The notes under the pieces are model-generated. The model was not told the DNA's origin and ran no database searches. It saw nothing but the letters and a program-made list of their open reading frames with translations. From NCBI RefSeq assembly GCF_002368415.1, contig NZ_AP018290.1:2927614-2991613 (forward strand): a stretch of DNA of 64,000 bases, given 5' to 3'. Made by a program: the position numbers and the translations under genes. Shown here in pieces: positions 58,624 through 64,000 of this stretch. Position 1 is the stretch's first letter. Each line of letters starts with the position of its first letter. This DNA comes from Calothrix sp. NIES-4105. Lineage in GTDB: Bacteria > Cyanobacteriota > Cyanobacteriia > Cyanobacteriales > Nostocaceae.

Positions 58624-59922
58624 ATGGCTCGTTTTCTAATAAGTACGATTCCTTCTATCGGACATGTAAAACCAATCTTACCAATTGCTCGTAAACTAGT
58701 AGAAAGAGAACATGAAGTATGGTGGTATACTGGCAATGGGTTCAAATATGATGTTGAAAAAACAGGCGCCGTTTACGTCCCTATACGTACAGGCTTTGAT
58801 ATTTCAGAACCAAAAACTCTTCCGAAGCATTTGATACAAGGAAACTCTTCTTTAAAAGGCTTAGAATGGTTTAAGTTTATTCTTAAGCACCTTTTTATAG
58901 ATTCTGCTGTATCGCAGTTAAAAGATTTATCTAATATTTTGCAAGAGTTTCCCGCAGATGCTCATTTATGCGATTTACTTTTTCTAGGAGCAGCTTGGAT
59001 TCATGAAAAAGGAGGACCTCCTTGGGCTGCAGTAGGTACAACTGGCTTACCTTTTAGTAGTTCTGAAACCGCTCCTTTTGGATTAGGGATACAACCAAAC
59101 GCTTCAGTGTTTGGAAATTTTCGGAATCGTTGTTTAAATTGGATATCTCAGGAAGTAGCCTTAAAAGATGTAACTTTATACTTAAACAAAGTTCGAGCTG
59201 GCGTAGCGTTATCATCTGTTGATAAAAGTTTTTTTGACGCTGCTTTATCACCTTTTCTTCATTTACAAGCAACAGTTCCAAGCATTGAATACTCGCGTAG
59301 TGACTTACCATCACAAGTGCATTTTGTTGGTACACTTTTGTCACCTAATGACTCTTTTACTACTCCTAATTGGTGGAACGATTTAAGAAGCGGTAAGCAA
59401 GTCATTTATGTTGCACAGGAAGAAACATCGGTCAAAGGAGATGATATAGTTTTGGCTACTATCAAAGCATTTGCCGATACAGATGTGTTAGTTGTTGTCA
59501 AAATGGATCAAAAGCAGATTAATAGTCTTCATTTGAATTCTATTCCTGCAAATGTCAAATTTGACAATTCTAACTTGAGTCACAAAATAATGCCTTACGT
59601 TAATGTCATGGTAACAAATGGTGGCTACGATGATGTATATACGGCTTTGGCTTATGGTGTACCGTTGGTAACTATAGGTCAAACTGAAGATAAACCGGAA
59701 CTTTGCGCTAGAATGGAATGGGCTGGAGTAAGTATGAATTTAAAAACTAAACGATTGACCTTAAGGCAGATTAAAGATGCTGTAAACAAGGTTTTAGAAT
59801 CACCTCAATATCAACAGAAAGCTCAATTTTTTAAAGATGAAATTGCTTGTCATGATGCAGCAACTACAAGCGTTGAACTACTTGAAGAATTAGCATCAAC
59901 AAAACAACCAATTTTGAAGTGA
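58624..59922 (+). CDS. UDP-glycosyltransferase (GT1/MGT family), 432 aa
   Basis: GT-B fold. The N-terminal acceptor domain opens ARFLISTIPSIGHVKPIL with the likely catalytic base H14. The C-terminal donor domain has VIYVAQEE (usual VxVSxGS strand) and the motif region TNGGYDDVYTALAYGVPLV followed by QTEDKPELCARMEWAG, equivalent to the sugar-nucleotide-binding signature of macrolide and indolocarbazole glycosyltransferases. I choose the ATG at 58624; an upstream TTG would add 12 residues that do not fit the family. First gene of the plus-strand cluster ahead of the tryptophan halogenase, so a bisindole or chlorotryptophan product is a plausible acceptor. The sugar is unknown. Confidence 0.85.
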   Translation: MARFLISTIPSIGHVKPILPIARKLVEREHEVWWYTGNGFKYDVEKTGAVYVPIRTGFDISEPKTLPKHLIQGNSSLKGLEWFKFILKHLFIDSAVSQLKDLSNILQEFPADAHLCDLLFLGAAWIHEKGGPPWAAVGTTGLPFSSSETAPFGLGIQPNASVFGNFRNRCLNWISQEVALKDVTLYLNKVRAGVALSSVDKSFFDAALSPFLHLQATVPSIEYSRSDLPSQVHFVGTLLSPNDSFTTPNWWNDLRSGKQVIYVAQEETSVKGDDIVLATIKAFADTDVLVVVKMDQKQINSLHLNSIPANVKFDNSNLSHKIMPYVNVMVTNGGYDDVYTALAYGVPLVTIGQTEDKPELCARMEWAGVSMNLKTKRLTLRQIKDAVNKVLESPQYQQKAQFFKDEIACHDAATTSVELLEELASTKQPILK

Positions 59923-60126
59923 TATTTAAGTAAGTTAGAAGTAAATGATGAGGAGGCTTCTACTACGAATGTATCAACATTAAGCTTTTGAATGCAACTA
60001 TTGCAAAGGAGAATGAATGAAGACTTAAGTTTACATTCAGCACAATCACTCGATTTCTCAAAGTCAAATCCTTGACTATCAACCTCGATTATCACAAATT
60101 GAACATTAACAATTAGGAGACAAGTC

Positions 60127-61737
60127 ATGAACTTCGACACAAAAATTCAGAGTATAGCTATTGTTGGGGGTGGTTCAACTGGTTGGATGGCTGCTGCCTA
60201 CCTCGCAAAAGCACTGCAAGGGAGTGTTAAGATCACACTAATTGAGTCGGATAGAATTCCTACCGTAGGTGTAGGAGAGGCAACAGTACCAAGCATACAA
60301 CCAGATTTGTTCGGTTTCTTAGGAATTCCCGAATCAGAGTGGATGCCAGAATGTAAGGCAACGTTCAAAATTGGTATTAAATACGTGAATTGGGCTTATC
60401 AACCATCTGTAACTGAGAACAATACATTCTATCACATTTTTGGAGAAGCTAAAGATTGTGATGGTATTCCACTCACTCACTATTGGCTTAAAAAACGGCT
60501 CGAAGGCTATCAAAATCCAATGGCATCTAGCTGCTATTCAAGTCCAGCCCTATGCCAAAATTATAAATCTCCGAAATATTTAAATGGAGATATGGCAGCT
60601 AATTATGCATACCACTTTGATGCTAGTTTAGTTGCTAAATTCCTAACTCGTTGGTCTACTGAACGGGGGGTAGTGCATGTAATAGATGATGTCAGCGATG
60701 TTATTTTAGATGATACTGGCGCCATCAGTTATTTAAAAACGCAAAAAGGCGATACTTATACAGCAGATTTATATTTGGATTGTTCTGGTTTCCGAGGTTT
60801 ACTGATTAATCAGGCACTTAAAGAACCGTTCTTATCCTATTCAGATAATTTGTTGTGTGACAGTGCCGTTGCAACAGCAATTCCAACGGACGATAATGAC
60901 GATAATTTTAGACCCTATACAACAGCAACAGCTTTGAGTTCAGGATGGGTATGGGAAATTCCACTATATGGAAGAGTTGGGACAGGTTATGTCTATTCTC
61001 AAAAATTCCTAGACCCAGAAGCAGCAGAACAAGAGTTTAGAGACTTCCACGGTTTAGCCAAAGATTTTCCAGTCAAGCACTTGAAGATGAGAGTGGGTAG
61101 AACTGAGCGAGCTTGGGTTAAAAACTGCGTTAGTCTTGGACTTGCTAGCGGATTTATCGAACCTCTGGAATCAACAGGTATTTACTTTATTTACTCTGCA
61201 TTAAAGCAATTAGTGAGATATTTCCCCGACAAGACTATGAGTCCAGCTTTGAGGGACAAGTTTAACGAAAGAATTGCCTACATGGTTGATGATGTTCGAG
61301 ATTTCATTGTATTGCACTACTGCACAACTTCTAGAGAGGATACCCCATTCTGGAAAGCTAATAAGTACGACCTCAAGATTCCTGAATCGTTACAAGAGCT
61401 TTTAGAAGTATACCTCGCTGGCGCCCCTATTAATATCCCTTACTCAGATGATGATGGATATAACCGAATCTTTGACGCTGGTTTCGATAGATTCTGGACT
61501 AACAGTAATTATATGGCTATTCTAGCTGGAGTCAATTACTTGCCCAATTCAGTTTTACCTTCTCTCAACCATAAACCACAATCATTGGAAAAAGCGGAGA
61601 AAATATTTAAGAACGTGGAAAATACCACCAAAAATCTCTTGCAAGAATTACCTTCTCATTATGAATATATTAGGAGTTTGAATGTAAAAGCACAACCATC
61701 TCGAATCAAGTTACCTCTTGAAGCTGTTCTGCACTAA
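60127..61737 (+). CDS. FADH2-dependent tryptophan halogenase (RebH/PrnA type), 536 aa
   Basis: Uses FADH2, O2 and chloride or bromide to halogenate free tryptophan. FAD loop GGGSTG (14-19), catalytic lysine K81 (ATFKIGIKY), halogenase motif W273-V-W-E-I-P278, and the active-site E347-S348-T349 (EPLESTGIYF). Length and the order of conserved phrases (DCSGFRGLLINQAL, GTGYVYSQKF, FWTNSNYMAILAGV) follow RebH, a 7-halogenase, closely from memory, more than PyrH-type 5-halogenases. Regiochemistry remains inference. AGGAG 9 nt before the ATG. No flavin reductase is seen nearby. It stands between the glycosyltransferase and the amino-acid oxidase. Confidence 0.93.
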   Translation: MNFDTKIQSIAIVGGGSTGWMAAAYLAKALQGSVKITLIESDRIPTVGVGEATVPSIQPDLFGFLGIPESEWMPECKATFKIGIKYVNWAYQPSVTENNTFYHIFGEAKDCDGIPLTHYWLKKRLEGYQNPMASSCYSSPALCQNYKSPKYLNGDMAANYAYHFDASLVAKFLTRWSTERGVVHVIDDVSDVILDDTGAISYLKTQKGDTYTADLYLDCSGFRGLLINQALKEPFLSYSDNLLCDSAVATAIPTDDNDDNFRPYTTATALSSGWVWEIPLYGRVGTGYVYSQKFLDPEAAEQEFRDFHGLAKDFPVKHLKMRVGRTERAWVKNCVSLGLASGFIEPLESTGIYFIYSALKQLVRYFPDKTMSPALRDKFNERIAYMVDDVRDFIVLHYCTTSREDTPFWKANKYDLKIPESLQELLEVYLAGAPINIPYSDDDGYNRIFDAGFDRFWTNSNYMAILAGVNYLPNSVLPSLNHKPQSLEKAEKIFKNVENTTKNLLQELPSHYEYIRSLNVKAQPSRIKLPLEAVLH

Positions 61738-61759
61738 ATAGTGGAAGCAGTACTAATTG

Positions 61760-62031
61760 ATCCCCCCTAACCCCCCTTGATAAGCTACCGTGTACACACA
61801 AGTCTTTCAAAGTTGCTGTTGTACGAGATAACCCTTGACTTTCCTTTCTTTCTTTCTTTCTTTGTGACCTTTGTGACCTTTGTGGTTCATTAAAGGAATA
61901 AACCACAAAGACACAAAGAACACAAAGGGGGAATATAAGGAAAGTTAAAAGATGTGTGTACACGGTAGCCTTGATAAGGGGGAAAAGAGAAGGGATTCTT
62001 AGCCCCCCGCGTGGAAGGGGGTTGGGGGGAT
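61760..62031. repeat. C/G-tract palindromic repeat interrupted by an insertion
   Basis: Outer ends ATCCCCCC (61760-61767) and GGGGGGAT (62024-62031) match the element at 5012-5093. It is split by the small insertion at 61785-61968. Confidence 0.65.
61785..61968. mobile_element. 184-bp MITE with 16-bp terminal inverted repeats and 10-bp target duplication
   Basis: Termini CTACCGTGTACACACA (61785-61800) and its exact complement (61953-61968), flanked on both sides by CCTTGATAAG (61775-61784 and 61969-61978), a clean target-site duplication. The interior is another inverted repeat of the CACAAAG family. It has no coding capacity, so it must have moved in trans. It interrupts an older C/G-tract repeat between the halogenase and oxidase genes. 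Confidence 0.85.
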
Positions 62032-62087
62032 TAAAATCATTAACCAAGTAGTATTAAGACATTATCTAAATCATATAAAAGGTAATT

Positions 62088-63566
62088 ATGGAAAAAATTT
62101 GGAATAGAGACTTTAAGAAAGTCAGGTCATATCTTTCAGATATATACGCTCTTAATCAAAATAAAATGCCTAAGAATATAACTATTTTAGGTGCTGGCAT
62201 TTCAGGTTTAGTAGCTGCTCATGAATTAAAAAAGCTGAATCATAATGTTCGAGTTATAGAAGCTAGTAACAGAATTGGAGGTAGAATATGGACTTATAGG
62301 TTTGGAGATAAAAATGGAATGCACTATGGAGAATTAGGCGCCATGCGTATTCCTTTCAATCATGAGTTTACCCATTACTACGTACATCAAATGGGGCTTC
62401 AGCATAAACTTAGAAAATTTATTACTGTTCTTCAAAATAGTGAGTGTTTAATCGATGTTAATAATAAAGTCTGTCGTTTAAAAGATGCAATAGATGATAT
62501 TTATCCCAGATATGAACTTTCCAAAAACAGAAACTTTCGGTCTAAATATACTGAACCTTTTGCAGCTGGTCTTAAAACAGTAGTAGATGTAATGTCTCCA
62601 CGAGAGATTCGCGAAGTTTTTGCAGCAGATTTGAATAATCACTTGTTAGATACGATTGATACCCTTTTTTATGAAAAAAATATTCAGTTAAAAGAGGATG
62701 ATTTATCTCTTAGTAATATACTACCAATGCTTTCTAAATTAAAAGGTAATTTTAAAAATGTCTTAAATACTTATATTAAACATATTATTCTTGAATCTGG
62801 TAGTGAATTGTATCAAATCGTAGGAGGTATGGATCAACTCCCTCATAATATAGCAAAAGATTTGCAAGAAGAGATTAGATTGAATGCTGAGGTTACGGGA
62901 ATAAAGCTTGAAGATAATCGGGTTAAAATAACGATTAATGACAACGAGCAAATATATAGCGATATCGTACTTTGTACAATACCATTTAGCGTATTGCGTG
63001 AGATGAAATTAGAAGGATTTTCTGAAGAAAAACTAGATGTTATTAATAACCTGACTTATATGGGTGCTAGTAAGGTACTGTTTTATTGCAAAGATAGATT
63101 TTGGGAAAATGATAAATATCAGATTAAAGAAGGAGCTTCTGTAAGCGATCAGTTTATTCGTCAAACTTATTATCCTATTACATTAGACGGCGCATCAAAT
63201 AATAAAGAAAATCCAGGTGTTTTACTTGCAAGTTATGTAATTGGTGAAGATTCAGATTATGTTGCTAGTTTAAATTCTAATGAACAAATCAATATGATTA
63301 AAAAAAGCGTTGGTCGATTTCATCCAGAAATTGAGGATAAAGATATGATTCAAGATATTGCTGTTGTTTCGTGGGAAAAGCAGAAATGGACTCGCGGATG
63401 TAGTGGTGTGATGTGGATTGGTAGAAAGAAATATAATCTCGAAGCTGTTATTAAGTCAGAAAAACAAATGTTTTTCGCTGGTGAACACTGCTCTCCAGAT
63501 AATGCCTGGATAGAAGGAGCAATCACATCTGCTTTAAGCCAAGTTGCAAAAATTATTCAGCTTTAA
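62088..63566 (+). CDS. FAD-dependent L-amino-acid (probably tryptophan) oxidase, RebO/StaO/VioA-type role, 492 aa
   Basis: Flavin monoamine-oxidase fold: GAGISG (35-40), E58 for the FAD ribose, RIGGRI (62-67), ELGAMRIP with R87 as likely carboxylate-binding Arg, and the C-terminal FAD block FFAGEHCSPDNAWIEGAITSA. Closer to L-amino-acid oxidases such as RebO and StaO than to Chromobacterium VioA, as far as I recall. Expected reaction: tryptophan or chlorotryptophan to the indole-3-pyruvate imine. AAAAGG lies 7 nt before the ATG; an N-terminal stretch of 26 residues precedes the core. It is 38 bp before the VioE-like gene, so they are co-transcribed. Confidence 0.85.
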   Translation: MEKIWNRDFKKVRSYLSDIYALNQNKMPKNITILGAGISGLVAAHELKKLNHNVRVIEASNRIGGRIWTYRFGDKNGMHYGELGAMRIPFNHEFTHYYVHQMGLQHKLRKFITVLQNSECLIDVNNKVCRLKDAIDDIYPRYELSKNRNFRSKYTEPFAAGLKTVVDVMSPREIREVFAADLNNHLLDTIDTLFYEKNIQLKEDDLSLSNILPMLSKLKGNFKNVLNTYIKHIILESGSELYQIVGGMDQLPHNIAKDLQEEIRLNAEVTGIKLEDNRVKITINDNEQIYSDIVLCTIPFSVLREMKLEGFSEEKLDVINNLTYMGASKVLFYCKDRFWENDKYQIKEGASVSDQFIRQTYYPITLDGASNNKENPGVLLASYVIGEDSDYVASLNSNEQINMIKKSVGRFHPEIEDKDMIQDIAVVSWEKQKWTRGCSGVMWIGRKKYNLEAVIKSEKQMFFAGEHCSPDNAWIEGAITSALSQVAKIIQL

Positions 63567-63604
63567 CATTTATCGTCTATTGATGAAACTCAGGAGTGAA
63601 ATAA

Positions 63605-64000
63605 ATGAAAACTAACAAAAGTCAACCACCCTTACTACCAAAACAATGGTTTGCATCATACGTCACTTTTTGGGCGCCAATGAAAAAGGAAAATTTTATT
63701 TCCTCTGGGTGCGTATGGTTTGACTACGAATTAGAAGTTTATAGGATAGATGGGATTTTTAATCCTTGGGATGTTGAAAAAACTGGTCATCAATTATGGA
63801 TGTCAGAAATCACTTCTTACGGACAAGGAAAAAGTAAAATTTTCAAGCTTCCCTACCATGTTAAAAACCTATCTAACAAAAATGAATCTTTTGAATATGA
63901 AGTTGGTAACTTAACAAATGATGTAGTCGAAAGGCATAATTCGATTGTACCAAGAGATATTTTGATTTCTGGTAATGCAAAATTTCAAGGGAATGAAAAA
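63605..64000 (+). CDS. vioE: VioE-like violacein biosynthesis enzyme, N-terminal 132 aa (cut by window end)
   Basis: VioE converts the short-lived IPA-imine dimer made by VioA and VioB into prodeoxyviolacein-type skeletons through a 1,2-indole shift. Residues 8-68 align without a gap to Chromobacterium violaceum VioE as I remember it: PPLLP, WFDYE, RIDG, FNPW, TG, LWMSE are shared. Proposed active-site residues fall in register: Y17 to Y19, E66 to E68, and S19 to T21 (conservative). A second block PRDIL near residue 119 also fits. AGGAG lies 8-9 nt before the ATG. The last about 60 residues lie outside the window. Confidence 0.85.
   Translation, partial: MKTNKSQPPLLPKQWFASYVTFWAPMKKENFISSGCVWFDYELEVYRIDGIFNPWDVEKTGHQLWMSEITSYGQGKSKIFKLPYHVKNLSNKNESFEYEVGNLTNDVVERHNSIVPRDILISGNAKFQGNEK

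Noticed and set aside
59850-60140. Minus-strand open frame between the glycosyltransferase and halogenase
   Set aside because: It overlaps the 3' end of the glycosyltransferase and the halogenase start, has no ribosome-binding site and no recognisable protein pattern.
61706-62047. Minus-strand open frame over the nested repeats
   Set aside because: It is made almost entirely of the MITE and C/G-tract repeat sequence; the 'protein' is translated repeat.
62088-63566. Calling the oxidase vioA outright
   Set aside because: The conserved blocks look more like L-amino-acid oxidases of the RebO/StaO kind than Chromobacterium VioA, so no symbol was given although the expected reaction is the same.
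58624-64000. Scytonemin, hapalindole or plain indolocarbazole cluster
   Set aside because: No ScyA-C, isonitrile synthase, prenyltransferase or StaP/StaC-like gene is seen, and VioE is not part of these pathways.

Overview
The window comes from a filamentous, probably heterocyst-forming (Nostocales-type) cyanobacterium. Evidence: an adjacent pair of cyanobacterial flavodiiron genes, DUF1822 and DUF928 proteins, many CHAT-domain proteins, giant two-partner-secretion adhesins with the cyanobacterial N- and C-terminal signatures, heptanucleotide tandem repeats (STRR type), and AT-rich DNA crowded with small palindromic repeats. The 6-mer GGCGCC is strikingly over-represented, while the usual cyanobacterial HIP1 octamer (GCGATCGC) was seen only once.

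Layout. 1-5.3 kb: palindromic repeats, a small hypothetical gene, an AAA-like ATPase with an N-terminal HTH, a decayed chimera of two ATPase fragments, and an Rpn-family PD-(D/E)XK protein. 5.35-8.95 kb: flv3-like and flv1-like flavodiiron genes in tandem. 9.6-17.4 kb: a vWA-MoxR type NTP-dependent conflict system (CHAT protease, coiled-coil/inactive STAND protein, MoxR AAA+ ATPase, membrane vWA/Calx-beta protein, FGE-sulfatase-domain protein), then a membrane protein and a second CHAT gene fused to the same coiled coil. 18.6-24.7 kb: a plus-strand operon of a sigma-like factor, DUF1822, CHAT-CHASE2 and DUF928. It converges on a minus-strand operon (25.6-41.8 kb) of three filamentous-haemagglutinin-type exoproteins and one secreted TPR-CHAT protein. 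42.3-46.7 kb: trpC-trpA-trpB-trpD on the minus strand, wedged between adhesin genes. 46.8-57.4 kb: two further giant adhesins that are tandem paralogues.

58.6-64 kb (cut by the window edge) is the most notable region: a glycosyltransferase, a flavin-dependent tryptophan halogenase close to RebH/PrnA, an L-amino-acid (tryptophan) oxidase, and the first 132 residues of a protein I recognise as VioE, the enzyme that commits violacein biosynthesis to its rearranged bisindole skeleton. Halogenase + oxidase + VioE + glycosyltransferase, beside a clustered set of trp genes, suggests an undescribed cyanobacterial pathway to a halogenated, possibly glycosylated, violacein-like bisindole. A VioB/RebD-type dimerising haem enzyme would be expected just beyond base 64000.

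No tRNA, rRNA or CRISPR array was recognised. No TpsB outer-membrane transporter for the adhesins lies in the window.
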